Part shown: piece by piece, positions 18,404 through 27,815 of the stretch
Layout of the letters: every line of letters starts with the position of its first letter
Position numbering within the stretch: position 1 is the first letter of the stretch
NCBI GenBank assembly: GCA_016745315.1
Contig: CP066886.1
Location: 1,209,501-1,273,500, forward strand
Length of the DNA stretch: 64,000 nucleotides
Reading direction: 5' to 3'
Source: Arthrospira sp. PCC 9108
GTDB lineage: Bacteria > Cyanobacteriota > Cyanobacteriia > Cyanobacteriales > Microcoleaceae
The notes under the pieces: model-generated
Told to the model about the DNA's origin: nothing
The model's input: the letters and a program-made list of their open reading frames with translations, nothing else
The model's database searches: none
Position numbers and translations under genes: made by a program

Positions 18404-20218
18404 ATGGATTTGATTAGTTTACTGATTATGTTAATTATTGGCAGTTTGGCTGGGTTAGGGGTTAGCTATACTGTGTTAGAGCGTCGCCTGACCCAGCAGA
18501 GAGAAGAATATGAGCGACAAATTCGCCTCTCGGCTGAGGAATTAGAGAAAGCCCATCAAGTCAGGATTCAGGAAATGGTCCAGTCCCTAAGAGATGATTA
18601 CGATCGCCAACTGCGAGAGATGACAGAAACGCTAAAACAAGAACAGGAAGATGAATTGACAAAAAGCAATGAATCCCTAACTCAATATTATCAGTCCCAT
18701 ATTGAGGAGCTTACCAACCAGGTACAAAGCCGTGAGGAGGAACTTCAAGAAGCTAACCAGCAGTTGAGGGAGTATCAGCAAGAGTTGGGAAATTTGACTG
18801 AGGAATTATATAGCCGTGAACGCAAGGTTGAGGAATTGAATGAGTTTTTGAGTGGATATCAGACTCAATTAGAAGAGGTCAATCAAGATCTACAAGCCAG
18901 CCAAACTCGCCTTCATGAAATGGGTGAGTCTTTAACAGGCTATGAAACTCAACTTCATGATATGGATCACGAGATTAGCGAAAGTCAAGATCGCACTCAG
19001 AAGATGGAAGAATATATCGCGACTTATGATAACCAACTACAACAACTTGAGCAAGACAACTATACTACTAAGGAGGAAATTCGCGAAACTCTCAAAAATA
19101 TTCAACAGCACAGTGAACAAGAAATTCAGAAGCTACGGGCTGATCTTGAACAAGATCAGGAGACTCAGATTCAAAATGCTATTGATAACCTGGAAGAACA
19201 ATATAATGATGAAATTCGCGCGGGAACTGAAGAACTGGTGCGAGCTATGCAGTCTCAAACTGAGCAGATGATAAAGTCGCTGCATGAGCGTTTGGAATTT
19301 TTGCCTGAGTTGTTGGCAGAAAGTGAAGCGGAAGCAGCTACAGAAGCGGCTACACCAGAAGAGACACTAGAAGAGACGGAAGCGGTGGCGGAAGTGGCGG
19401 AAGTGTCGGAAGAGGTAGAAGAATCGGCGATCGCTGATGATGTAATGGTCTCCCAGACACCGACAGAAGCGGCTACACCAGAAGAGACACTAGAAGAGAC
19501 GGAAGCGGTGGCGGAAGTGGCGGAAGTGGCGGAAGTGGCGGAAGAGGTAGAAGAATCGGCGATCGCTGATGGTTTAATGGTCGATTTAGTCGATTTAGTC
19601 GATTTAATGGTCTCCCAGACACCGACAGAAGCGGCTACACCAGAAGAGACACTAGAAGAGACGGAAGCGGTGGCGGAAGTGGCGGAAGTGTCGGAAGAGG
19701 TAGAAGAATCGGCGATGGCTGATGGTTTAATGGCAGTAGGTTCGGTTAAGCCTCCGCTAAATCTGAAAGTTACTGGACATAGCAGGGATGAGAAGGAGGA
19801 CTTGCTGATAGCGATCGCTAAAATTGGAGAATCGCAAAACCTGGCAGCTATTGCTAACTTGGTTGGCTATACTCGACACGCGGATACAGAAATACGCACT
19901 CAATTGGCGGCGACTTTGGGTAGACTAGCAAGCACCCACGGCTTACGTGCAGAAATCCAACAAGCGATTCCTACGCTAACTCAACTGAGCCAAGATAGTA
20001 ACGCTCAAGTGCGTCAAGAGGCAATTTATGCCTTGGGTATGATTAAAAGCGATCGCGTGATTCCCATACTTAAACAAGGTTTGCGAGACCCCGATCCGTC
20101 TGTAGTGCAGGCAGCGAGTATGGCGATGGAGAAATTTAAGTTTTATCACGAAACGGATAAGCAAGCCAAACCGATCGCGTCTGTTTTTCAGAAACCGGAG
20201 GATGGCTCGAAAGGTTGA
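18404..20218 (+). CDS. membrane-anchored coiled-coil protein with acidic repeats and HEAT domain
   Basis: An N-terminal transmembrane segment (ISLLIMLIIGSLAGLGVSY) is followed by about 270 residues of coiled coil rich in Glu and Gln. Then comes an acidic segment with three copies of an AATPEETLEETEAV block, and a C-terminal HEAT-type domain (EIRTQLAATLGRL, VRQEAIYALGMI). Start ATG 18404 has GGGAG upstream. I do not recognise a named family. The layout suggests a scaffold that places a HEAT adaptor on the membrane, which is inference. Confidence 0.75.
   Translation: MDLISLLIMLIIGSLAGLGVSYTVLERRLTQQREEYERQIRLSAEELEKAHQVRIQEMVQSLRDDYDRQLREMTETLKQEQEDELTKSNESLTQYYQSHIEELTNQVQSREEELQEANQQLREYQQELGNLTEELYSRERKVEELNEFLSGYQTQLEEVNQDLQASQTRLHEMGESLTGYETQLHDMDHEISESQDRTQKMEEYIATYDNQLQQLEQDNYTTKEEIRETLKNIQQHSEQEIQKLRADLEQDQETQIQNAIDNLEEQYNDEIRAGTEELVRAMQSQTEQMIKSLHERLEFLPELLAESEAEAATEAATPEETLEETEAVAEVAEVSEEVEESAIADDVMVSQTPTEAATPEETLEETEAVAEVAEVAEVAEEVEESAIADGLMVDLVDLVDLMVSQTPTEAATPEETLEETEAVAEVAEVSEEVEESAMADGLMAVGSVKPPLNLKVTGHSRDEKEDLLIAIAKIGESQNLAAIANLVGYTRHADTEIRTQLAATLGRLASTHGLRAEIQQAIPTLTQLSQDSNAQVRQEAIYALGMIKSDRVIPILKQGLRDPDPSVVQAASMAMEKFKFYHETDKQAKPIASVFQKPEDGSKG
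19341..19735 (+). repeat. three-copy in-frame acidic coding repeat
   Basis: Direct copies start at 19341, 19464 and 19626, each opening CAGAAGCGGCTACACCAGAA and running about 95-110 bases. Smaller internal GTGGCGGAA units vary in number, and a GTCGATTTA triplet repeat lies between copies 2 and 3. All changes keep the frame. Confidence 0.85.
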
Positions 20219-20252
20219 TAGTTCCCGATACATGGGAGGTTGACTCAAAGGC

Positions 20253-20282
20253 TGTACAGACAAGGCTTGCCTTGCCTGTACA
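20253..20282. terminator. long near-perfect palindrome after the coiled-coil gene
   Basis: TGTACAG/CTGTACA outer arms plus CAAGGC/GCCTTG inner arms form a 14-position stem with one mismatch and a TT loop. It starts 34 bases after the stop. No U-run follows closely, so it could also be a dispersed palindrome. Confidence 0.5.
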
Positions 20283-20416
20283 CTCTCAGAGGGTTAAATT
20301 TCTGGAGCATCGGCTATCAAAAGCTCATATTTAACCATCTTTTATGGGTGTGATATCGATGATTATCAAGGGATGGCTAGATACACCAGAATGTAGAAGG
20401 CAATTTGATGGTAAGC

Positions 20417-20911
20417 CTAATTAGCTACAGTTTCTGGCATTAAGGATGAATGGTGATGATCAATTAACCATTCACCATCCTTATAGACATAAACATAGGA
20501 AAAGCGGGCTACTTCTTGGGTGGTTTGACCTTGGTCATCTGTAAATGTAAAGGTATAAACTCCCACGTCATAAGCCTTGTTACAACCAAGGGCAATAGTC
20601 CGGGTGTTAATCACTCCTTGGGGATTATTTGGCAGAAAGTCCACAAAATAGTCTCTAATGCTTTCATGGTCGGTGCGGGGAGTGTTGGAAACGGTTGGCA
20701 GTAATACGGCTGTGGGGCTATAGTTAGCTACTACTTGATCAGGATCTAGGGTAGCTAGGGAAGTATTCCAGCGATCGAACAATGCTGCGATTTCGGCTTC
20801 GGTGACTTCGGCGCAGGAAACTCCGGCAGTTTCAGCAGCCTGAGTACAACCTGACATAGTAGCTGCTAAAAAACTAGCGGACAGGGTGGAACACAAAATT
20901 TTTTTGATCAT
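20417..20911 (-). CDS. SgcJ/EcaC-like (DUF4440, SnoaL fold) lipoprotein
   Basis: A 164-residue protein with a lipoprotein signal: MIKKILCSTL, hydrophobic stretch, then lipobox MSGC at residue 22. The mature part has the CaMKII-association/SnoaL-like pattern: EAEIAALFDRWNTSLATLDPDQVVANYSP, then DHESIRDYF and a C-terminal VARFSYVYVYKDGEWLIDHHHSS. These are small cone-shaped domains that often bind ligands or dimerise; no reaction can be assigned. ATG 20911. Confidence 0.8.
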   Translation of the reverse strand: MIKKILCSTLSASFLAATMSGCTQAAETAGVSCAEVTEAEIAALFDRWNTSLATLDPDQVVANYSPTAVLLPTVSNTPRTDHESIRDYFVDFLPNNPQGVINTRTIALGCNKAYDVGVYTFTFTDDQGQTTQEVARFSYVYVYKDGEWLIDHHHSSLMPETVAN

Positions 20912-21689
20912 GGTTAAATCACCAGATATTCCCGGACAAATAAAGGTTAATGAATAGATGATAACACAAAATTATCTATTGGGAAGAAACTAACTAATTT
21001 TTGATCCACAGGGATTTGTCGGCTAATTTTATGTGGTTTTCCTCAAAATAAGCAAACATACCCCAGACCCTAATTTTAGCAAAAGGGTTATTTTTGGGGT
21101 AAATGAACATTGGGATAACAAACTGCTCCCAAAAGTTAGTCCCATTAATGCAATAGTGGGAACTTGTGGGAGGGATTGAATCCACAGACAAAAATAAATG
21201 GTTTTTATTTTATCATAGATTTGGAGATTGTGGGAAAATTTGATGACTAAGGGGGGTTTTGGGGTGATGTGGTGGCGATCGCATGATTCGCATTACTAGC
21301 ATGATTCGCATGAGTAAGGGTGACTATGGCGGTGTGGGTAGAGAGTTATGCAGCAGAGAGCAGATTTAAATGGAGTCAAGAGGGGGAGGGGTTTGGGAGT
21401 GTCTGAGTCGCCCCAAACCAGGGATCAAGGCGGGTGAATGGTGGATCTGATTCATGGTAAGATTAGCGAGCAGAGGGGAGATTTTACCGACAAGGGGAAA
21501 AATCCCATGGATATTTTGGCGGCGCTTCTGGCCCTAGGAGTTTAGGCTCGGTATCGTTAGAGCCCAACAGATTAAATCTGTCCCTTTGGGGGTAGATCGC
21601 TGTAACCCAAATCGTGAGGTTTGGGAGTCCCCGTCGGTTTGAGGGCGGGTATGATATCAATGTTCACCATTTCTGACACTCAATAACCC
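20912..21689. other. long intergenic stretch with a 13-bp direct repeat
   Basis: I see no convincing gene in these 778 bases; the one open frame (20994-21191, minus) has no recognisable features. GCATGATTCGCAT occurs twice, at 21281-21293 and 21299-21311, separated by five bases. The remainder is GC-skewed sequence leading to putA, including G runs. It may carry the putA promoter, but I cannot place one. Confidence 0.5.
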
Positions 21690-24600
21690 GTGGTTGCACA
21701 ACTATCTAATAATACTTACGAACCCAAAACCCAAGAAATCGCCCAAGAACTTCTAGGGGCGACACAACAGAAAAAACAGTCTCTGTTTGGTAAAATCCAA
21801 GACCAGATGCGTTTGGATGACAAAATCCTGGACTGGGCGATGTCTAACCCCGGTTTGCGGGTGCAATTGTTTCATTTTATTGACTGTTTACCGGCGCTGC
21901 GTAGTAAACCGGAAATTGCGACTCACCTTCAGGAATACCTAACGGCGGAAGAGGTGGAACTCCCGGACTCGCTGAAAAAGCTGCTTAATTTTGCTAACCC
22001 GGACTCTGTAGCTGGGAAAATGGCTGCTACCACAGTAGCTCCGGCGGTAGAAACTCTGGCTCAGAAATATATCGCGGGGGCGGATATTCCGCAAATTATC
22101 AAAACTCTGGAAAGGTTGCGTAAAGATAAACTGGGGTTTACTGTAGACCTGCTCGGGGAAGCGGTGATTACGGAAACGGAAGCGGAATCATATCTGAATA
22201 GTTACTTGGAATTAATGGAAAAACTGTCGGCGGCGGCGCAGCGCTGGTCAACAGTTCCCCTAATTGATGAAGCGGACGGAAAGGCTATTCCTAGGGTGCA
22301 GGTTTCGGTGAAGTTGACGGCTTTTTATTCGCAGTTTGACCCCCTTGATGCTAAGGGAAGTGAGGCGAAGGTAAGCGATCGCATTCGCACCCTATTAAGA
22401 CGGGCGAAAGAAGTTGGGGCGGCGGTGCATTTTGATATGGAACAATACGCCTATAAGGACCTAACTTTAAGCATCCTCAAAAATCTGTTAATGGAAGAGG
22501 AATTTCGCGATCGCACTGATATCGGCGTAACGGTTCAAGCGTACCTACGCGATAGCCCGAAAGACTTAGAAGGGATTATTGAATGGGCAAAATTGCGGGG
22601 ATATCCGGTGACAGTAAGACTGGTAAAAGGCGCTTATTGGGACCAGGAAACTATCAAGGCGATGCAAAATGACTGGCTACAACCAGTATTTAATGATAAG
22701 GCGGCGACTGATGCTAATTACGAAAAGCTGACCCAATTAATGTTGGAAAATCACGCCTATATTTATTCTGCTATCGGTAGCCATAATGTGCGTTCCCAGG
22801 CGAAAGCGATCGCCATAGCGGAAACGCTCAAAGTACCCCAACGCGCCTTTGAGATGCAAGTTCTCTATGGTATGGGAGACCAACTCGCGAAACAATTGGC
22901 GGCTAAAGGTTATCGAGTGCGGATGTATTGTCCCTATGGTAAACTACTACCGGGGATGTCTTATCTAATTCGGCGACTGTTAGAAAATACGGCTAATTCT
23001 TCTTTTATTCGCCAAAGTTCAGAACAGCGACCTTTAGAAGAACTATTAGCGCCTCCTGTTGGTGATAATGATAGCACAATTCACCAGACTTGGAAACCTG
23101 TATTTCCGAATGCGGCGGATAGTGATTATGCGGATGCAATTATTCGCGATCGCGCTTTGGCTGCATTGGAAACTGTGCGATCGCAGTTGGGTAAAACCTA
23201 CTTACCTTTGATTAATGGTAAATCGGAAAATACAGAGACTTTTGTGGATTCCGTTAACCCGGCTAAACCTACGGAAATAGTCGGCAAAATTGGTTTGGCT
23301 AATATTGAACAAGCGGAAAAAGCGATCGCCGCTGCTAAAGCTGCATTTCCTAGCTGGAAAAAGACCCCCGTTAGCCGACGCGCCGCTGTCTTACGAAAGG
23401 CGGCAGAATTGCTCGAACAACGTCGCCATGAATTATGTGGCTGGATGGTTTTTGAGGTAGGTAAAGCCTTATCTCAGTGTGATGCGGAAGTGTCGGAAGC
23501 CATTGATTTTTGCCGTTTTTATGCGGCGGAAATGGAACGGCTAGACGAGGGTTATATTTATGATACAGCGGGGGAAAGCGATCGCTATTCCTATCAACCT
23601 CGTGGTATCTCCTTAGTCATTTCTCCCTGGAATTTCCCCCTAGCTATTCCGGTGGGGATGACTGTCGCTTCCTTAGTCACCGGAAATTGTACCCTGTTAA
23701 AACCGGCGGAAACTTCTGCTATTATTGGTGCGAAAATTGCCGAGATTTTGGTGGAAGCTGGGGTTCCTGATGGGGTGTTTCAATTTATCCCTAGTAAGGG
23801 CTCAACGGTGGGGGCTCATTTAGTTAAACATCCTGATGTTCAGATGATTACTTTTACAGGTTCTCAGGAAGTCGGTTGTTGGATATATGCAGAGGCGGCG
23901 ATTTTGCGACCGGGACAAAAACACCTGAAGCGAGTAGTGGCGGAAATGGGTGGCAAAAATGCCATTATTGTTGATGAAAGTGCAGACCTTGATCAAGCGG
24001 TGGCGGGAGTTGTTTATTCGGCTTTTGGTTATACGGGTCAAAAATGTTCTGCTTGTTCGCGGGTGGTGGTTTTAGAGCCTGTTTATGATGTGTTTGTGTC
24101 GCGGTTGGTGGAGGCGGTGCGATCGCTTAATGTGGGTGATCCGGCTGATCCTAGTACCTTTGTGGGTCCGGTGATTGACCATAACGCCCAAACCAAGATT
24201 AAAGAATACATTGAGATAGGTAAACAAGAAGCAGAAATGGCGATCGCCTTAGATACACCAGACACAGGTTATTTTGTCGGTCCGACCGTGTTTGTTAATG
24301 TTTCTCCTACTGCGAAAATTGCCCAAGAAGAGATTTTTGGTCCTGTGTTAGCGGTGATGAAAGCCTCAAATTTTGATGAGGCGATGGATATTGCTAACGG
24401 GACTAATTATGCTTTGACGGGGGGTTTGTATTCTCGCACCCCCTCTCATATTCAGCAAGCTAAGGCTGATTTTGAAGTGGGAAATCTCTATATTAACCGG
24501 GGAATTACCGGGGCGATCGTTTCCCGTCAACCCTTCGGTGGCTTTAAACTCTCTGGTGTGGGTTCCAAGGCGGGGGACCTGATTATCTCCTGCAATTTTT

Positions 24601-24704
24601 GGAACCTCGCACTATTACCGAGAACATCCAGCGACAAGGTTTTGCACCTATTCAAGGGGTGGATTAATTACCTTGATAAATGGGGCATTATGCTCCATAA
24701 TTAA
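21690..24704 (+). CDS. putA: bifunctional proline dehydrogenase / glutamate-semialdehyde dehydrogenase, apparent C-terminal frameshift
   Basis: Oxidises proline to glutamate in two steps. The N-terminal half is the FAD proline dehydrogenase barrel (FDMEQYAYKDLTL, RLVKGAYWD, RAFEMQVLYGMGD). The C-terminal half is the aldehyde dehydrogenase with PWNFPLAIP, EMGGKNAI and the catalytic Cys in GQKCSACSR near residue 784. No N-terminal DNA-binding domain is present. The end is abnormal: after SGVGSKAG the frame gives DLIISCNFW and stops at 24704. One more G in the five-G run at 24572-24576 would read GGPDYLLQFLEPRT and stop at 24667, the normal PutA end (992 residues). Start GTG 21690. Confidence 0.93.
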   Translation: MVAQLSNNTYEPKTQEIAQELLGATQQKKQSLFGKIQDQMRLDDKILDWAMSNPGLRVQLFHFIDCLPALRSKPEIATHLQEYLTAEEVELPDSLKKLLNFANPDSVAGKMAATTVAPAVETLAQKYIAGADIPQIIKTLERLRKDKLGFTVDLLGEAVITETEAESYLNSYLELMEKLSAAAQRWSTVPLIDEADGKAIPRVQVSVKLTAFYSQFDPLDAKGSEAKVSDRIRTLLRRAKEVGAAVHFDMEQYAYKDLTLSILKNLLMEEEFRDRTDIGVTVQAYLRDSPKDLEGIIEWAKLRGYPVTVRLVKGAYWDQETIKAMQNDWLQPVFNDKAATDANYEKLTQLMLENHAYIYSAIGSHNVRSQAKAIAIAETLKVPQRAFEMQVLYGMGDQLAKQLAAKGYRVRMYCPYGKLLPGMSYLIRRLLENTANSSFIRQSSEQRPLEELLAPPVGDNDSTIHQTWKPVFPNAADSDYADAIIRDRALAALETVRSQLGKTYLPLINGKSENTETFVDSVNPAKPTEIVGKIGLANIEQAEKAIAAAKAAFPSWKKTPVSRRAAVLRKAAELLEQRRHELCGWMVFEVGKALSQCDAEVSEAIDFCRFYAAEMERLDEGYIYDTAGESDRYSYQPRGISLVISPWNFPLAIPVGMTVASLVTGNCTLLKPAETSAIIGAKIAEILVEAGVPDGVFQFIPSKGSTVGAHLVKHPDVQMITFTGSQEVGCWIYAEAAILRPGQKHLKRVVAEMGGKNAIIVDESADLDQAVAGVVYSAFGYTGQKCSACSRVVVLEPVYDVFVSRLVEAVRSLNVGDPADPSTFVGPVIDHNAQTKIKEYIEIGKQEAEMAIALDTPDTGYFVGPTVFVNVSPTAKIAQEEIFGPVLAVMKASNFDEAMDIANGTNYALTGGLYSRTPSHIQQAKADFEVGNLYINRGITGAIVSRQPFGGFKLSGVGSKAGDLIISCNFWNLALLPRTSSDKVLHLFKGWINYLDKWGIMLHN

Positions 24705-24787
24705 ACCATTGGTATGGGTGGTTATATAGCGATTCGGTGGATTGGTGAGGTACTTTTCAAAGCCCCCTTCGACAAGCTCAGGACAAG

Positions 24788-24808
24788 CCTCTCCCGTATG
24801 GGGAGAGG
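24788..24808. terminator. hairpin downstream of putA
   Basis: CCTCTCCC (24788-24795), loop, GGGAGAGG (24801-24808). Just before it, CTTCGACAAGCTCAGG (24767-24782) is the interspersed palindromic motif whose translation, PELVEG, is seen in many spurious small proteins across bacteria. Confidence 0.5.
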
Positions 24809-24894
24809 GGTTTGGGGTGTAGACGCGCAGCGGCTTCTCTTTGAGTGGGCTGTACCTTATGGATATGAGAAACGCTATATCAATTATCAATAGA

Positions 24895-24950
24895 GGGCGG
24901 GTTTATTAGTCTTCTCGCCGAGAGATTTAATTGACAGCAGAACCCGCCCC
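24895..24950. repeat. dispersed palindromic repeat, copy 2 (inverted relative to copy 1)
   Basis: Read on the minus strand it matches copy 1 at 4658: arm GGGGCGGGTT, then CTGTCAATTAAAT, then AAACCCGCCC. Its last base is also the final base of the stop codon of the TrpD2-like gene, so it abuts that gene's 3' end and may terminate it. Confidence 0.7.
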
Positions 24951-25990
24951 TAGGCGATCGCTTCTAATTTCTGGGCTACCATCCCTTGAGTTAGTAACTC
25001 CTGCGCGTGTTTCAGACCTGTTTCTATGTCCGAACAAACTCCCGCACACCACAGATAAAAACCCCCATTCCAAATAGCAGCCTGCATTAATTCTCCCGGT
25101 TCCCCCTCCAAGACAGCCTTGATATTATTAATCAGTTCATCTAGGGAATTAAGAGGAACTTCTTTCCCCCCATAACCATAATCATGGGGATGCAATAACA
25201 GACGTTCAAAAGTCGAGGTTTCCGGGTTGTCTATACTGGGGCGGTTGATGCCAATAATACAGGTGCGATCGCGGGGTAAATCACAACTGCCTTCTAATCC
25301 CTTAACCGTGATAAATTGCCGCTGATTTCGCAATTCTAGAGCGGTTCGGAACATTGATTCCGTGGGAGGGTGAACATAGCCACAGGCGATAGTTGCATCT
25401 CCTAAATAGGGAGACCACATTAACTCTAAGGTAGCAATAGGCGGACGTTTCCCAATTTCTCGGCGGGGTCCCACTAGGTTCATAGCTAGGGGAAAATGGG
25501 TGGGAAGATGAATAAAGCCTAAACCGGTGGTCTGGAAGATTTCCTGCATTCTAATTAGGCTAATTCCTTCCCAATTTATGCCTAATTTTTGCCAAATTTC
25601 ATGTAAACAAATCCCCTCTTTGGTCGGCATTCGATCGCCTCCATGCAAAATGGTCGGGACTCCGGCGGCGCTGAGAATTAACCCGGTGAGAATGGTCATG
25701 GGAACAGTACGCGATCGCCCATCATAGGGATGAGTTAAAATCATCGGAGGACGCACAGCATTAGTTAAATGGGGTCCTAATTCTGCATAAACATCTAGCA
25801 TTCCCGCCAATTCTTCTCCCGTGGGTCGCCGAATGCGGTGGGCGATTAAAAAAGCCCCTACCTGTACGGGTGTTGCTTCTTGGTGTAACATCATGCGTAA
25901 GGCTTCGGCGGCTTCTTCGCGAGTTAGGGCTGCGCTGGTGTGGGTTCCGCTTCCCACTTTTTTCAGTAATGTTCTAAAGCGATCGCTCAT
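24950..25990 (-). CDS. anthranilate phosphoribosyltransferase family protein (TrpD2-like)
   Basis: A 346-residue member of the nucleoside phosphorylase/TrpD superfamily. The N-terminal helical domain (LTREEAAEALRMML, HRIRRPTGEELAGML) and the HPYDGRSRTVPM and LHGGDRMPTKEG blocks mark the TrpD2 branch rather than true TrpD, whose KHGN and GTGGD motifs are absent. In E. coli the TrpD2 protein YbiB binds nucleic acid and has lost transferase activity, so a tryptophan role should not be assumed. ATG 25990. Confidence 0.8.
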   Translation of the reverse strand: MSDRFRTLLKKVGSGTHTSAALTREEAAEALRMMLHQEATPVQVGAFLIAHRIRRPTGEELAGMLDVYAELGPHLTNAVRPPMILTHPYDGRSRTVPMTILTGLILSAAGVPTILHGGDRMPTKEGICLHEIWQKLGINWEGISLIRMQEIFQTTGLGFIHLPTHFPLAMNLVGPRREIGKRPPIATLELMWSPYLGDATIACGYVHPPTESMFRTALELRNQRQFITVKGLEGSCDLPRDRTCIIGINRPSIDNPETSTFERLLLHPHDYGYGGKEVPLNSLDELINNIKAVLEGEPGELMQAAIWNGGFYLWCAGVCSDIETGLKHAQELLTQGMVAQKLEAIA

Positions 25991-26077
25991 TTAGTTGGTT
26001 GGTGTGATATAGTGAACAGAAGAGAAAACCAGTATAATCGAAAGCGGATACTTTGAGGAATTGTTAGCCATTTGATG

Positions 26078-27072
26078 TTAACCAATTAAGCATTTTATCC
26101 CCAGTTCTTCTAACTCCGAGTCTACCTCTGGGGGGATTAATTCATGTACCAATTTCCAGAAATATTCAATGGGGGGAATTTGCAGGCGATCGCGGGTGGT
26201 GACAATGGCAACTTCACGAGTCCAATTCAAGTCAGATCCGCCACTATAAAAGGAACCTGATTTACTATTTATAGTCCCTTCAAAAGGTGCGATCGTTCTA
26301 ATCGCTAAACTGCTATCGTTGACTGCTTCTACTAATGCTGAACGTGGTAACAGAGCAATTACTTCCCCCTGACGCACTACACCCCGAAAAGCATCCAGCG
26401 TATTTAACTCTAAAACCGCCTTGAGAGTAGCGCCAGCTTGAGCAAATCTTTCCTGTACTAAACGCCGCATTCCATAACCATCTTTAAATACCACTTGAGG
26501 ATAGATAATTAACTCGGTCCAAGGTACTTGATTATATCGCGCCAGGGGGTGATTTTTCGCCATTAATACTTGTATCGGTTCTTTATAGAGAATATCCACC
26601 AATAAATCGGAACTAGCCGTAAAAGCACGATTATTCATGACAAGTGCCACATCAACCAATCCATCTTTCAGGACTTTTAAAGCGCGATCGCTTCCTAATG
26701 ATGTTACCCGCAATTGTACATCAGGATAAGCATAGCAAAACTTTTGTAATACTGGGGGAGATAAGACGCACAAAGGGAGTGAATAGCCGCCACGCATAAT
26801 TCCGGCTGCTGTCCCGCTAATAATGACGCTAATTCCTGTTGGGCATTTTCCCAAGCCTGACAAATTTTCCGCGCATAGGGCCAAAACCTTTCACCTCCCA
26901 CCGTCAATTTAGCTTGGTTACTACGGTGAAATAGGGGTAAACCTAGTTCCGTTTCTAGTCCCTGTATCTGGCGACTAATCGTTGATTGCGTCACGTTGCA
27001 ATTGATTGCTGCTTTTTGAAAACTTCCGGTTTCGGCAACAGATAAAAAGGCTTGAAGTTGCTCTAAACGCAT
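26078..27072 (-). pseudogene. LysR-family transcriptional regulator, single-base frameshift
   Basis: The first frame, from ATG 27072, has a standard LysR helix-turn-helix (FLSVAETGSFQKAA, TQSTISRQIQGLE) up to LCASYLP. The second frame continues PVLQKFCYAYPDVQLRV and the substrate-binding domain to the stop at 26078. They join cleanly if the five-G run at 26754-26758 (plus strand) had six. The corrected protein is 331 residues. From memory it resembles the nitrite-responsive NtcB group, but I cannot confirm that and assign no symbol. It may be an intact gene with a sequencing error. Confidence 0.82.
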
Positions 27073-27181
27073 AGAAATTGGGGATTTAATATGGCAACGA
27101 TAGCATGGGTTTCATCTTAACCAATTTCTCGATATAATTTGGTAAAAATTGCTACAACTGTTGATTCTGTATGGTGTGTTT

Positions 27182-27643
27182 ATGCTGCATTTTCAATACT
27201 CGTCCCTAATTAACGCCCCCGTTGATGTGGTTTGGAATTTTCACGCCCGATCTGATATCCTAGAGTTGCTGACCCCGCCTTGGCAACCTGTGGAAATTAT
27301 CCGCCGGGAAGGGGGTTTAGAGGTGGGGGCTAGATCGGAATTTCTCTTATCTCTTGGTCCGGTTTCGGTGCCATGGGTGGCGGTGCATACTGAGTGCATT
27401 CCCCACCAACTGTTTACTGATGAACAGCAACAGGGTCCCATGGCTATTTGGGTACACCGACACCAGTTTTCTGAGGTGAATAATCACACTCGGTTAACTG
27501 ATGCGATCGCCTTTAGTTTACCAGGTGGCTCCCTGTTTGACAAGGGCTTGAGTTGGTGGGTTTATTCCCGTCTTCAAGATATGTTCCGCTATCGCCACGA
27601 TATTACTAAAGTTGAGTGTGAAAATTATGCAAAATACGGCTGA
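27182..27643 (+). CDS. SRPBCC-family (polyketide cyclase/START-like) protein
   Basis: About 153 residues from ATG 27182. The opening FQYSSLINAPVDVVWNFHAR and the helix-grip pattern with PPWQPVEI and PWVAVHTECIPHQLFTDEQ match the ligand-binding SRPBCC fold; in cyanobacteria such proteins are usually annotated cyclase/dehydrase. The C-terminal LSWWVYSRLQDMFRYRHD helix is typical. The ligand is unknown. It overlaps the next small gene by 17 bases, suggesting co-translation. Confidence 0.8.
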   Translation: MLHFQYSSLINAPVDVVWNFHARSDILELLTPPWQPVEIIRREGGLEVGARSEFLLSLGPVSVPWVAVHTECIPHQLFTDEQQQGPMAIWVHRHQFSEVNNHTRLTDAIAFSLPGGSLFDKGLSWWVYSRLQDMFRYRHDITKVECENYAKYG

Positions 27644-27815
27644 ATTTACCTGCGCCTATTGTGGCGAAAGTAATGTCACATTTATCGATTTTAGTGCCGG
27701 AGGTCAACAGTCTTATATTGAAGATTGCCAGGTTTGTTGTCGCCCGAATCTTCTTTATATCAGCATAGATGAGGATACATTGGATGTCGAAATTTACACC
27801 GAATACGACGGTTAA
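27627..27815 (+). CDS. CPXCG-motif cysteine-rich small protein
   Basis: A 62-residue protein with paired Cys motifs CAYCG and CQVCC, a zinc-ribbon-like arrangement, and an acidic C-terminus (DEDTLDVEIYTEYDG). It matches the small CPXCG family of unknown function. ATG 27627 lies inside the end of the SRPBCC gene. Its stop overlaps the corrected menD stop on the opposite strand. Confidence 0.8.
   Translation: MQNTAEFTCAYCGESNVTFIDFSAGGQQSYIEDCQVCCRPNLLYISIDEDTLDVEIYTEYDG

Noticed and set aside
20994..21191. 65-residue minus-strand frame
   Set aside because: No ribosome site, no motif, and composition like the surrounding non-coding DNA.
24648..24890. 80-residue frame containing ACPELVEG
   Set aside because: This peptide is the translation of an interspersed DNA palindrome seen in many spurious proteins, and the frame overlaps the putA terminator.
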